DNA of 64,000 nt from Treponema bryantii NK4A124 (GTDB lineage Bacteria > Spirochaetota > Spirochaetia > Treponematales > Treponemataceae). Below, piece by piece: positions 1 to 8,400 of this stretch. Location of the stretch: positions 1 to 64,000 of the forward strand of contig NZ_ATWV01000002.1 of assembly GCF_000421345.1 (NCBI RefSeq), written 5' to 3'. The notes under the pieces were generated by a model, which was given only the letters and a program-made list of their open reading frames with translations, did not search any database and was not told the DNA's origin. Position 1 is the first letter of the stretch. Every line of letters begins with the position of its first letter. Both the position numbers and the translations under genes were made by a program.

Positions 1-1
1 C

Positions 2-217
2 AAACTTTGTCTTTGTTACAGAGGTTTCATGTTCTATCATTCCTCTTTTTTTCTCCCTTTGAATACTTCGCCGGCTTTTATGGAAAATAGCAGCAAGTTC
101 ACCTGTGTCAGTTATCCGAGGAAAGAGATTTGTTCCCTTTAGATAAAACTCAAGAACAAGTCGTTCTTCGTATTTAAAATGGGTGAACTTTTTTTTCTTT
201 TCTGCTATTGTTTTCAT
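2..217 (-). CDS. IS30-family transposase, N-terminal part (runs off the window)
   Basis: This minus-strand reading frame opens at an ATG at 217, preceded by a strong GGAGG ribosome site, and stays open for 72 codons to the window edge. The visible part is a basic N-terminus followed by a helix-turn-helix-like segment ending in a KSRRSIQREKKRG motif. This matches the DNA-binding head of IS30-type transposases, where a similar motif recognises the element ends. The catalytic DDE core would lie beyond base 1. The element appears to have inserted into the IS110-type gene next to it. The family call rests on the N-terminal motif only. Confidence 0.7.
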   Translation of the reverse strand, partial: MKTIAEKKKKFTHFKYEERLVLEFYLKGTNLFPRITDTGELAAIFHKSRRSIQREKKRGMIEHETSVTKTKF

Positions 218-307
218 AGGTTTCTTTCCTCCGTTATTGTTTTTGTGTGGTAACAAAATTATAACAGTTCAAAGAAACCTTTTCTTTTATTTTGACGACA
301 TTATATT

Positions 308-793
308 TTACTGCTTACAATGACGCAATAAAAATGATTGTAATACCAGTTTTGCTCTTGTAAGTTCTTTCTTCAGGCTTAACCGCATTCTGCAATATTC
401 TTTTATGGCTTCCTCATGTTCTGTTGTTACATGAACAGAACTGTAATCTTTTGTGAACAAAGTTTTTGCTAAAAATCTTGCATCAACTTTGTCATTTTTA
501 ATTTTATGATTTGACGAATGCTTTAATGAAGTTGGAGCAATTACAACACAAATATATCCGGCTTTTATTAAATCCCTGTAGAGGCCGAATCCTGTTGGAC
601 CGGCTTCATATCCACACATTAATAAACAGTCTTCACCAAATTCTTTATTAACCGATTCCAGATATTTTAATACTCTCTTGGATTCGGCATTTACTTTCTT
701 TTCGTAATAGAATCTGTCTTCGTCAGCTTTATAACAGCAGATTGAGTAACTGTCCTTGTGGACATCCATGCCTACATAAATTATACTTTCCAT
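308..793 (-). pseudogene. IS110-family transposase, truncated
   Basis: The frame begins at ATG 793, chosen over ATG 811 because AGGAG lies at the right distance. The product has the IS110-type RuvC-like DEDD start (YVGMDVHKDS), the GYEAGPTGFGLYRDL block and the KNDKVDARFLAK block. Members of the family usually have about 340-400 residues with a second C-terminal domain carrying a catalytic serine. Here the protein stops after about 161 residues, immediately beside IS30-type sequence. The catalytic second half is therefore missing and the copy should be inactive. The break point at about 305-310 is inferred to be the IS30 insertion site. Confidence 0.8.
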
Positions 794-894
794 GTTGTGC
801 TCCTTTTGCATTTTGGTAATGCTATTTATAAGATTTGTCTAACTTTATTGTAGCTGAATCCATGATTCTGCAAAAGGAAGACACAACATATTGT

Positions 895-1013
895 CTTAGC
901 CATAAAAAAAATCCGAGGATTTTCGCTTGCGAAAACCGCAGGATTCTTTCACAAAAAAGGGAGAGCGAGCAGATTTTGCAATCGTCGTAACGGAAGCCCA
1001 TTAGATTTTATAG
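895..1013. repeat. Dispersed palindromic element, partial copy 1
   Basis: The first 53 bases match 38552-38604 with one difference. They form a nested hairpin (outer arms ATCC/GGAT, inner TTTTCGC/GCGAAAA). The right flank, ending in CCATTAGATTTTATAG, corresponds to the inverted arm of the complete copy near 38.6 kb. The left arm is poorly preserved next to the IS110-type element. IS110-type elements are known to target palindromic repeats, so the insertion may have used this copy as its target. Confidence 0.7.
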
Positions 1014-1028
1014 CGAACCTTCTTTGAT

Positions 1029-1065
1029 TTGAATTTTTTGTAATTTTGTGATATATTATAAATAT
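1029..1065 (+). promoter_or_regulatory. Promoter of the CarD-type gene, leaderless arrangement
   Basis: TTGAAT (1029-1034), a 17-base spacer and TATATT (1052-1057) lie eight bases before ATG 1066. Transcription should start at or within about two bases of the start codon, and no ribosome site is present. Confidence 0.6.
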
Positions 1066-1734
1066 ATGGCAAATAAATTTAAAATAAACCAGAAGGTTGT
1101 TTACCCAAGTCAGGGTGTTGGAATTGTAAAGGAAGTTTTTGAAAAGACTTATAAAGATCAGACAACTCCTTACTATAAGATTTATATTGAAGCCTCTGAC
1201 ATGGTTGTGATGGTTCCTGTTGAAAATGCAGAGAACCTTGGAATCCGCCAGATTGTTTCAGCTAAGGAAGCACAGGAAGCCCTTAATCTTCTTTCAGATG
1301 ATTTTGAACCAATTACTTCAGACTGGAAACTCCGCTATCAGATGAACCTCGACCTTCTTAAAAAAGGAACTGTAAAAGATATTGCGACAATTGTTCGCTG
1401 CCTTTATAACAGAAGCAAGGTAAAGGAACTCCCTATCCTTGAGCGCAAGCTTTATGATTCAGCAAAAAAACTCCTTGAAGATGAAATTGCATTTGCTCTT
1501 GGTAAATCTTCAAAAGAGGTTGAGCAGGAAATCCATACAAAGCTCGAGCCGCCTGGAGCAGCTCCAAAAATCAAACATACAATGATTCTTGATGATGATG
1601 AAGATGATGATTTGATGGATGATATTTCGGAAGGAAACAACAGACGCAGCTCAGATGATTCTGATGATGAAGATGATTCAGCTGACGATATGGGTGCGGA
1701 TGAAGATTTTGACGACGAAGACGATTCTTTCTAA
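1066..1734 (+). CDS. CarD/CdnL-type RNA polymerase-binding regulator
   Basis: The 222-residue protein has the CarD_CdnL_TRCF fold. It starts with KINQKVVYPSQGVGIV, the RNA polymerase beta-interacting Tudor-like domain (about residues 5-65), followed by the helical DNA-contacting domain (about 75-165). The family stabilises open promoter complexes, notably at rRNA genes. After residue 165 the protein carries a long tail rich in Asp, Glu and Ser that standard CarD proteins lack; its role is unknown. ATG 1066 is preferred over GTG 1048 because the protein begins MANKFKINQK and a promoter sits immediately upstream. The gene overlaps ispD, a neighbour arrangement also seen in other phyla. Confidence 0.9.
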   Translation: MANKFKINQKVVYPSQGVGIVKEVFEKTYKDQTTPYYKIYIEASDMVVMVPVENAENLGIRQIVSAKEAQEALNLLSDDFEPITSDWKLRYQMNLDLLKKGTVKDIATIVRCLYNRSKVKELPILERKLYDSAKKLLEDEIAFALGKSSKEVEQEIHTKLEPPGAAPKIKHTMILDDDEDDDLMDDISEGNNRRSSDDSDDEDDSADDMGADEDFDDEDDSF

Positions 1735-2428
1735 AATTGCAATTATTATTACTGCGGCCGGTTCTTCTACAAGAATCGGTGGCGGAATAAAAAAAGAATA
1801 TCTTCCTTTTAAGAACGGCACAGTCCTTTCGGTCTGTGCCCAAGCTTTTTTAAACGCTTGTGCAGATTATGAAATAACTGATTTTATTGTGACTTGTCCG
1901 GTTGGGGGAGTTGAAGCCTGTCGTGCGGCCCTGGATGGGGTGGATTGCCACGCGCCTTCGGCGCTCGCAATGACGGAAGGTGTGCGTATTGTCGAAGGCA
2001 GCGATACCAGACAGAAGTCTGTTTACAATGGCCTGCTTGCGGTTAATGGCCAGCCAGATATAGTTTTGATTCACGACGGGGCCAGACCCTTTGTCAGCCG
2101 CCAGGTTATTATGGATGCTCTGCAGGCTGCCTGCGAGTACGGTGCTTCCGTTCCCGGAGTGACACCAACTGACACCCAGAAAGAAATTGATGCCAACGGC
2201 TTTATAAAACGCCACCTTGTAAGAAGTTCACTTACTGCGGTACAGACTCCGCAGTGTTTCCGTTTTAAGGAACTGCTGGAAGCACACGGTCGCGCTGTCG
2301 CCGACGGCCACGAGTACACAGACGACACAGAAATCTGGGGAGCCTACTGCGGCCCTGTCCGTGTTACAAAGGGCGATGTAAATAATATTAAAATAACATA
2401 TCCGTCAGATCTGGAGGCACTTAAATGA
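1700..2428 (+). CDS. ispD: 2-C-methyl-D-erythritol 4-phosphate cytidylyltransferase
   Basis: IspD transfers CMP to methylerythritol phosphate, the third step of the MEP isoprenoid pathway, in the cytoplasm. Visible family signatures are the nucleotide-binding loop AAGSSTRIGGGIKKEYL, HDGARPFV, VQTPQCFRF and the C-terminal GDVNNIKITYPSDL. ATG 1700 gives 242 residues and overlaps the upstream gene by 35 bases; an internal TTG at 1709 is an alternative. The segment around residues 80-95 (1942-1981) is encoded by a family B palindromic repeat read in frame, an addition not expected in the family. The stop overlaps the ispF start (ATGA), so translation is probably coupled. Confidence 0.93.
   Translation: MKILTTKTILSKIAIIITAAGSSTRIGGGIKKEYLPFKNGTVLSVCAQAFLNACADYEITDFIVTCPVGGVEACRAALDGVDCHAPSALAMTEGVRIVEGSDTRQKSVYNGLLAVNGQPDIVLIHDGARPFVSRQVIMDALQAACEYGASVPGVTPTDTQKEIDANGFIKRHLVRSSLTAVQTPQCFRFKELLEAHGRAVADGHEYTDDTEIWGAYCGPVRVTKGDVNNIKITYPSDLEALK
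1942..1981. repeat. Palindromic repeat family B inside ispD
   Basis: The bases GATTGCCACGCGCC...GGCGCTCGCAATGAC form the family B palindrome (GATTGC ... GCAATGAC) also found at 24.9, 26.0 and 34.5 kb. Here it is translated in frame as HAPSALAMT. Confidence 0.75.
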
Positions 2429-2904
2429 TTCGCGTTGGACTTGGTTATGATCTTCACCGCCTTGTAGAAGGCCGCCGCTTGATTCTTGGCGGAGTACTTT
2501 TTGATTTTGAAAAAGGGGAGGACGGCCATTCAGATGGAGACGTTCTTCTTCACGCAATAACAGATGCTCTTCTTGGAGCTGCCGGACTCGGCGATATTGG
2601 TTCATACTTTCCGCCGGAAGACGCTAAGTGGAAGGATGCAGATTCTGCCGACCTTCTTCGCGCAGTCTGGAAAGATGTTCAGGCTGCCGGCTGGTCTCTT
2701 GTGAATCTCGACTGTGTAATCAAACTTGAAAAGCCAAAGTTTCTTCCTCGCCGCGACGAAGTAATAGAGAGTATCGTGGCCATACTGGGCGTGGGAAAAA
2801 ATCAGGTTTTTGTTAAAGCAAAAACCGGCGAGAAACTCCCGCCGGTTGGTACTAGTGAAGCCGTAGAGGCTCAGGTTGTTTGTTTATTGGAATCACTCCG
2901 GTAA
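2425..2904 (+). CDS. ispF: 2-C-methyl-D-erythritol 2,4-cyclodiphosphate synthase
   Basis: IspF cyclises the CDP-methylerythritol phosphate intermediate of the MEP pathway with loss of CMP. The 159-residue protein has the usual length. It shows the zinc-binding GYDLHRL near the start, GHSDGDVLLHAITDALLGA, the DIGSYFPPED block and the C-terminal KAKTGEKLPPVG cytidine-binding motif. It is coupled to ispD by an ATGA overlap. Its 3' end overlaps the convergent coiled-coil gene by 12 bases, so no terminator can sit between them. Confidence 0.96.
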   Translation: MIRVGLGYDLHRLVEGRRLILGGVLFDFEKGEDGHSDGDVLLHAITDALLGAAGLGDIGSYFPPEDAKWKDADSADLLRAVWKDVQAAGWSLVNLDCVIKLEKPKFLPRRDEVIESIVAILGVGKNQVFVKAKTGEKLPPVGTSEAVEAQVVCLLESLR

Positions 2905-5900
2905 CTGCAAAATCAAATCAACTTCGTTCTCTGTAAGGTTCAAACGTTTTGCTATATCAGCAATTGTCCAGCCCTGTCTCTTAAGCTGTCTTACACTCTC
3001 GTTAATCTGAGGGTTGATTGCATTTCCTCTTTTGCTAGGAGACTTAGCTCTTTCCTGCTTTGTAATATTGTTCAAAACTTCGAACTTCTTATCTACATCA
3101 CGTGAAAGTCCCTGTAAATCAAGCTCTGTTTTCTTAATACCCGTAGTTACAGAATTAAGAGCTTCAATTCTCTTGTCTGTATCAGAAATAATTGCATCAA
3201 GGCTTTCGAGTCTGCCGATTGCATCTGTAATCTTAGGACCGTTCTGGAGAATGCGGTCTACGCTGTTCTGAACTTCCTTGATTTCCTGTGGAAGAGAAAC
3301 TGCCTGGCGGTTACAGTTTGTAAGTCTCTGTTCAAGATCCTTGAGTTTTTCAAACTGAGAATCAACATCAGTCTTAATACGGTTAATAACATCGTCCTTT
3401 TTCTCAAGGCGTTCATACTGCTCAGAAACATGCTGGAGGCGGTCGTTGTAATTGCGCACGGTAACTTCCATAGCCTGCAGGTCATCTGAAGTTGTGTTCA
3501 AAGACTGAATGCGTTCATCGATTGTGTTAGAAAGTGCTAACATCTTGTTGAACTGCTGCTCAAGACCAACAACGCGGTTCTTCTGGGCTTCCATTCCGGA
3601 AAGCTGACGGTTAATTTCTTCATTAATCTTAAGGATTGAGTTGTACTGGATATTCATCTTATCAGCAGCATCTGAATAACCCTTAAGCTTTGTAAATGAA
3701 GCGTTGAGTTCAGCAACATTTTCTTCCAGCTGGAGGCGCATTTTGTCTGCTTTTTCGTAGCTCTGAATATTAGCTTTTACATCCTGCAATTCCTTTTCAA
3801 TTCCACCAAGGTTTGACTGAAGCAGGTTTACTGCGTTCTGCATCTTGTCGGTAAAGGCAGACTGGTTTGCAAGGTTTTTATCCTCTGCTTCCTTAATGCT
3901 TTTCTTAAAGGCGTCTGTTCTTTCTTTTGCAGCAGCATCCTGTTCTTCAAGGTGCTTCTTTGTATCTTCAACCATCTGCTTGTAGGTGCTGTTCATCTGC
4001 TTCAGAATTTCAGCAGATTTTTGTTCATATTCTTTAATTGAAGCGCCGGTCTTATTTTCAAGGTCAGAAATCTTATCATTAAGTTCATTATGCTGATTCT
4101 GAACGGCAAGAGCATAATCATTCATATTCTGAATAAGCTTCTGGCTTTCTTCCTTGATTTTATCATCAGACTGGGCTTTAAAGCTTTCGAGGTCACGGTT
4201 GAAAATAGAAGCTGAATCTTCGAACTGACTCTTAAGCTGCTGCTTCCAGGTATTGAATTCTGCAAGAGCCGCATCGATAGAAGAAGATCCATTTTCCTGT
4301 CTGACTCTGATTGTTTCTTCAAATGATTTAAGGTCATCAGAAAGTTCATCCTGAAGCTTGGCAAGAGAAGTCTGTACAAGCTGCTTGTTATTTTCGATTT
4401 CTTTCTTAAGGGCATCCTGAGAAGCCTTTGTAAGAGAATCAATAGAATTGTCTGTATCATTCTTAAAGCGGTTTACAAAATCCTGAATGTCTTTTATAGA
4501 ATCCTGCATTTCCTGCTTTGTGCGTTCAATAGCTGCGGCAACCTTTGAGTACTGATCAGAAGCTCTTGTCTGCAGTCCTTCAATTCCATTCTTAAAATCT
4601 TCAAGATACTTACTCTCAACTTCCTTACGAGAATCCTCATAAGTATTGGAGATTGTTGTGAGCTTTGAATCAAGGTCGTGCTTCCATTCTGCGAGGTCAG
4701 TATCAATTTCGTTGCTCTTTGTGGAAAGAATCTGATTAAACTCAGACTCAAATTCCTGAATCTTAGCACTCATGCTGCCGGTTGCAGTTTCCTTGAGGCT
4801 GTCGAGAGAGCGGTTGATTTCGCTGATTTTCTCTTCGATTTCTGCAGAATCTTCCTTAATAGTATTGCTGAATTCTTCGTGCTTCTGCTTCTGATTTGTA
4901 GTAAAGCCTTCGAACTCACGCAGTACTCTGTTCTGAACTTCGGCCATTGCAGCTTTGAGGCTCTTTTCAAGAGTATCGATGTCGCTTTCGGAAACCTGAA
5001 TCTGAGAAAGCTTGTATTCAATATCCTTTTTGTAAGCCTGAAGCTGAGAGTCAACATTCTCGAGAATGTTAAGATGCTTAACCTCACTTTCGCTAACAGC
5101 CTTGCGTACAGAATCTGTAATGATTTTGGTAAGACTCTCGAGGCGGGCATCTGTTTCGTTCTGGAAGTTATCCAGGCGGGCAGTAGTGTCACCTTTAAAG
5201 CCTTCCAGCTGACGTTCTGTCTCATTGCTAAAGGCTTCAATTTTAGCAAGAGTTTCTTTCTTGAGACTTTCGTACTGATTGTCTGAATCGCCCTGCAGAG
5301 ATTTGAGAGTCTGAGCAGTTTCTTTCTGAATTGTTTCAAGCTGATTTTCTGCGGCATTCTGGAAGCTGTCGATTTTGCTTGAAGTTTCCTTCTGAATTGC
5401 TGCAATCTGGTTTTCTGCACTAGTCTGAAGAGCGCTGATTTTTTCTGAAGTTTCTTTCTGAATTGCTGCGATCTGATTTTCAGAAGAATCCTGGAAAGAG
5501 CCGATTTTTGCAGAGGTCTCTTTCTGAATTGCAGCCAGCTGATTTTCTGTAGAGCTCTGGAAGTTTTCAAGCTGAGCAGAGGTTTCTTTTGAAATTGCGG
5601 CAAACTGATTTTCTGCAGAGGTCTGCAGTATATCAATTTTTGAAGTAGTATCTTTTGTGATTTCTTCAATTTTGCTTTCTGTTGCAGACTGGAGTCTTTC
5701 GAGTTTAGAAATTGTTTCATTCTGAACGTTATCCAGACTCATGTTCATCTGGCTGATTTTTTCTTCGAGTTCCGGCTTAAGTTCTGCGGCCTTGCGTTCT
5801 GCTTCATCGCACTGCTGCTTAATTGCCTGAACAGAAGCTTCTGCATTCTGTACTGATGTAGTTGCTTCTGAAGCAACCTGCTTGAGGGTTTCAGAAAGCT

Positions 5901-7605
5901 TTTCCTGCATGTCTGTAATTTCAGTCTGAAGAGACATTGAACGTTCGTTGCACTGTCGCAGGCTTGTTTCCAGCTGAGTTCGCAGACCTTCAATGCGGGC
6001 TTTGTAATCTTCTTCTGTATTAGAAAGTTCTTCTATGCGGTTTCCGAATACATTTTGAAGTCCATCAATCTGCTGAGAGTATTCATCCTGTAAGCCTTCA
6101 AAGCGGCCAAGGTATTCTTCCTTGATTTTTGTATATTCAGCATTGTAGAGTTCGTTGAGGTTGTTAATCTGCTGGTCCTGACTTTCTTTAAGCTCAGAAA
6201 CTTTTCTGTCATTCTCAACCTGAGAAGAATTAAGCAGCTCTGTAAAATCGTTTATAAGGCGCTGATGTTCGTCTGCAAACTTTTTATGCTCTTCAACAAA
6301 GAGAAGGTTAAAGTCGTTTACCTTTTTGTTGTTTGTTGCAGTTGCATTTTCAAAGGCTGCTGTATAAGTTTCCTGGAACTTCTTGAAGTCATCATCGAAC
6401 TTTTCTGAGAGGGCAGAGTAGTTACCTTCGTTCTTCTTCTGAATGCTTTCCATCTGTTTTGTGTATTCAGCTTCGAGCTTGTTGCTGTCTTCGTTAAAGC
6501 GGGCCTGGATTTTTCCAATGATACCATCGTTTTTACCGCCAATACTTTCAAGCTGCTGGTTGTATTTTGTCTGGAGTGCATCTACCTTTTCGGCAAAGGC
6601 TCCGGAAAGCTGTTCGAGTTTTTCATTAAACTTTTCGTTTATCTTGATAAGGTTTGCCTTTGCATCTGAAAGAAGTTTGCTTTCAGATGCTTTATATGCA
6701 GAGCTTGCGGCAGCTGTCTTATCATCAAACCTCTTTGTAAGCTCTTTTGCTTTTGTTTCAAGCTCTTCGTGAATAATGCCGGTTCTGTTTGTAATATCAT
6801 TTCTGATGGCAAGAGTCTGCTTTTCAAGCTCACTCTGAAGGGCAGCAGTCTGGTCTCCAAGGTCTTTAAGATACTTGTCTGTTCTCTGCTGGGCCTGCTC
6901 GCTGAGGTGAATAAAGGCTGTGTTTTCCAGCTTTTCTGCACTGGCAGCAGCCTGATTGTAAGCATCCTGAATACTCTGCTTAATTTCTCCAAGAGCCTTT
7001 TCGGCCTCGCTTTGTGAAGCTTTGATTTCTGAGGCAAGCTTCTGGGCACGGTTTTCGTAATTTTCAATGAGGGTAGTGCCAACAGCCTTAAGCTGCTCTG
7101 CATTTTTTACAGAAAATTCTTTTGAAACTTCCGGAATACGTTTTTCAATAAGGGTAATCTGCTGCTGCTGTGTAGAAAGCTTTTTGTCGAGAGTGGAGAT
7201 AATGCCGCTTTCCTTGTGGAGGCGTTCCAGATTTTCTTCTACCTGAGCAGTCATATCATTAAGTTCAGTGAGAATTTTAGAGTAGGCATCAATCTGGGCT
7301 TTGATATTTTTTACAGCGTTAATACTCTGGTCAAAAGTCTGCATCTTTGAATTGAATTCATCGTTCTGCTGCTTTAAAAGCTTTACGGCTGCATTAGCCT
7401 GAGTCTGCTGCGCCTGGAATTCGGAAATAATCGTATTGAATCTGGTTTGAATTTTTCCAAAGGCTTCGTTCAACTCATTTGTTTTCTTATTTGCAAACTT
7501 GTTAATTCTTTCCAAAGGATCATCTTTTTTTCCAAGCATACGGAAGTAAAGCGATACTCCCATTGAAATGACAGTTGAAAAGAGAATTGCAATTACGATT
7601 TCCAT
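2893..7605 (-). CDS. Giant membrane-anchored coiled-coil protein (spirochaetal coiled-coil family)
   Basis: This 1570-residue protein has one N-terminal membrane segment (about residues 2-22), then almost uninterrupted coiled coil rich in Glu, Lys, Gln and Ser to about residue 1510. Residues about 637-820 form at least eight near-perfect 22-residue repeats of the type ENQIAAIQKETSxKI, equal to two hendecads each. The last 45 residues form a compact helix-turn-helix-like end (QGWTIADIAKRLNLTENEV) resembling short C-terminal modules of some Firmicutes membrane coiled-coil proteins. Proteins of this shape are common in Treponema; I recall the family name SpiroCoCo. The role is unknown. A structural or cell-shape role along the envelope is inference. 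Confidence 0.8.
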   Translation of the reverse strand: MEIVIAILFSTVISMGVSLYFRMLGKKDDPLERINKFANKKTNELNEAFGKIQTRFNTIISEFQAQQTQANAAVKLLKQQNDEFNSKMQTFDQSINAVKNIKAQIDAYSKILTELNDMTAQVEENLERLHKESGIISTLDKKLSTQQQQITLIEKRIPEVSKEFSVKNAEQLKAVGTTLIENYENRAQKLASEIKASQSEAEKALGEIKQSIQDAYNQAAASAEKLENTAFIHLSEQAQQRTDKYLKDLGDQTAALQSELEKQTLAIRNDITNRTGIIHEELETKAKELTKRFDDKTAAASSAYKASESKLLSDAKANLIKINEKFNEKLEQLSGAFAEKVDALQTKYNQQLESIGGKNDGIIGKIQARFNEDSNKLEAEYTKQMESIQKKNEGNYSALSEKFDDDFKKFQETYTAAFENATATNNKKVNDFNLLFVEEHKKFADEHQRLINDFTELLNSSQVENDRKVSELKESQDQQINNLNELYNAEYTKIKEEYLGRFEGLQDEYSQQIDGLQNVFGNRIEELSNTEEDYKARIEGLRTQLETSLRQCNERSMSLQTEITDMQEKLSETLKQVASEATTSVQNAEASVQAIKQQCDEAERKAAELKPELEEKISQMNMSLDNVQNETISKLERLQSATESKIEEITKDTTSKIDILQTSAENQFAAISKETSAQLENFQSSTENQLAAIQKETSAKIGSFQDSSENQIAAIQKETSEKISALQTSAENQIAAIQKETSSKIDSFQNAAENQLETIQKETAQTLKSLQGDSDNQYESLKKETLAKIEAFSNETERQLEGFKGDTTARLDNFQNETDARLESLTKIITDSVRKAVSESEVKHLNILENVDSQLQAYKKDIEYKLSQIQVSESDIDTLEKSLKAAMAEVQNRVLREFEGFTTNQKQKHEEFSNTIKEDSAEIEEKISEINRSLDSLKETATGSMSAKIQEFESEFNQILSTKSNEIDTDLAEWKHDLDSKLTTISNTYEDSRKEVESKYLEDFKNGIEGLQTRASDQYSKVAAAIERTKQEMQDSIKDIQDFVNRFKNDTDNSIDSLTKASQDALKKEIENNKQLVQTSLAKLQDELSDDLKSFEETIRVRQENGSSSIDAALAEFNTWKQQLKSQFEDSASIFNRDLESFKAQSDDKIKEESQKLIQNMNDYALAVQNQHNELNDKISDLENKTGASIKEYEQKSAEILKQMNSTYKQMVEDTKKHLEEQDAAAKERTDAFKKSIKEAEDKNLANQSAFTDKMQNAVNLLQSNLGGIEKELQDVKANIQSYEKADKMRLQLEENVAELNASFTKLKGYSDAADKMNIQYNSILKINEEINRQLSGMEAQKNRVVGLEQQFNKMLALSNTIDERIQSLNTTSDDLQAMEVTVRNYNDRLQHVSEQYERLEKKDDVINRIKTDVDSQFEKLKDLEQRLTNCNRQAVSLPQEIKEVQNSVDRILQNGPKITDAIGRLESLDAIISDTDKRIEALNSVTTGIKKTELDLQGLSRDVDKKFEVLNNITKQERAKSPSKRGNAINPQINESVRQLKRQGWTIADIAKRLNLTENEVDLILQLPE
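5145..5700 (-). repeat. 66-bp (22-residue) tandem repeats in the coiled-coil gene
   Basis: At least eight tandem 66-bp units encode 22-residue blocks centred on ENQ(I/L)AAIQKETS. The central three or four units are nearly identical in protein, while the outer ones have drifted. The exact 22-residue period fits two hendecads rather than heptads. Confidence 0.85.
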
Positions 7606-7633
7606 TTTTTATCCCCACCCAATTTTTTTTTAT

Positions 7634-8323
7634 TTATTTTTCCCCAAAGAATAATTCAGAAAGCTGGCCGTAATGCCAGAATGTAAAGTCAGCGATTTTT
7701 GATTTTTTGCCGACCCATCCCATGTGAGGAAGAATCAGCCAGGCTGTTTTCATTCCGATATTATGTGCTCCCTGAATATCGTATGCATGATTATTACCAA
7801 CGTACAGGATTTGCTCTGGAGGAAGATTTAATTCCTGAGCAAGTCGTAGAAAAGGAGTTGAATCCGGCTTAAGAGCTCCTGCTTCTTCTGAGCCAAGAAC
7901 TACATCACATAAATCACGGATTCCCCAGATAGAGCCTTTTTGTTCCGGCGGAAAGTCTGAGAGAAGTCCGATTTTGTAGCCTTTTTCTTTAAGCTTTTTT
8001 ATAAACTCAATTGAACCCCTGCAGGGTTTGATGTTTACAAAGTATTTTTCCAGCCCTTTATAGACAACTTTTTCGAGTTTTTGCTGAGCTTCTTCAGGGC
8101 TGCAGTTTAATTTTTTTGCCATATGAGAAGCCTGAACCTTTATGAATTCATTTGTAGCTTCTGTTTTGTGCATAATGCTGCGTACAAGTCCGTATTTGAG
8201 AAAGAAAATTGAATGCGCGAGAAAATAAGGTGCAATACGCAAATTGAACTTCCATGCTCTGTAAAGAGTTCCGTCGATGTCAAATGCCACAGCCTTAATC
8301 TGTTTTAAATCAACATTATTCAC
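7634..8323 (-). CDS. HAD-superfamily hydrolase
   Basis: The protein has the haloacid-dehalogenase phosphatase motifs in order: nucleophile motif AFDIDGTLY near the start, GLLSDF as motif II, Lys in ALKPDS as motif III, and VGNNHAYDIQGA as motif IV. A helical cap lies between motifs I and II, as in phosphoglycolate phosphatase-like members. The substrate cannot be told from the sequence. GTG 8323 is chosen because the motif begins about ten residues later and a TATAAT sequence lies six bases upstream, again a leaderless-looking arrangement. ATG 8380 would add a segment overlapping the mnmG promoter region. Confidence 0.82.
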   Translation of the reverse strand: MNNVDLKQIKAVAFDIDGTLYRAWKFNLRIAPYFLAHSIFFLKYGLVRSIMHKTEATNEFIKVQASHMAKKLNCSPEEAQQKLEKVVYKGLEKYFVNIKPCRGSIEFIKKLKEKGYKIGLLSDFPPEQKGSIWGIRDLCDVVLGSEEAGALKPDSTPFLRLAQELNLPPEQILYVGNNHAYDIQGAHNIGMKTAWLILPHMGWVGKKSKIADFTFWHYGQLSELFFGEK

Positions 8324-8363
8324 CTTTCTATTATAACATAATATAGAAAAAACGTATATATAA

Positions 8364-8400
8364 TTGTGCAAGGTATGCATTTTAAGTATAATCGTGAACT
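8364..8400 (+). promoter_or_regulatory. mnmG promoter, leaderless arrangement
   Basis: TTGTGC (8364-8369), a 17-base spacer and a perfect TATAAT (8387-8392) lie eight bases before ATG 8401. No ribosome site can fit in the predicted transcript ahead of the ATG. Confidence 0.75.

Larger units (their letters stand above)
1..880 (-). mobile_element. Nested insertion-sequence remnant (IS30-type in IS110-type)
   Basis: Two transposase fragments of different families lie head to tail on the minus strand with about 90 bases of noncoding sequence between them. The IS110-type protein is cut off abruptly where the noncoding start of the IS30-type element begins. The outer right boundary is not defined by visible inverted repeats, as expected for IS110 elements, and is placed only roughly. 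The left boundary lies outside the window. Confidence 0.6.

Noticed and set aside
821-1013. Integron attC site (GTCTAAC is present near 837)
   Set aside because: No matching inverse core site is found at the other end and no integrase or cassette array is nearby.
4770-5720. Long frame in the coiled-coil gene with Leu/Lys/Ser-rich product
   Set aside because: It is an alternative frame of the 66-bp repeats and follows their periodicity, with no independent start.
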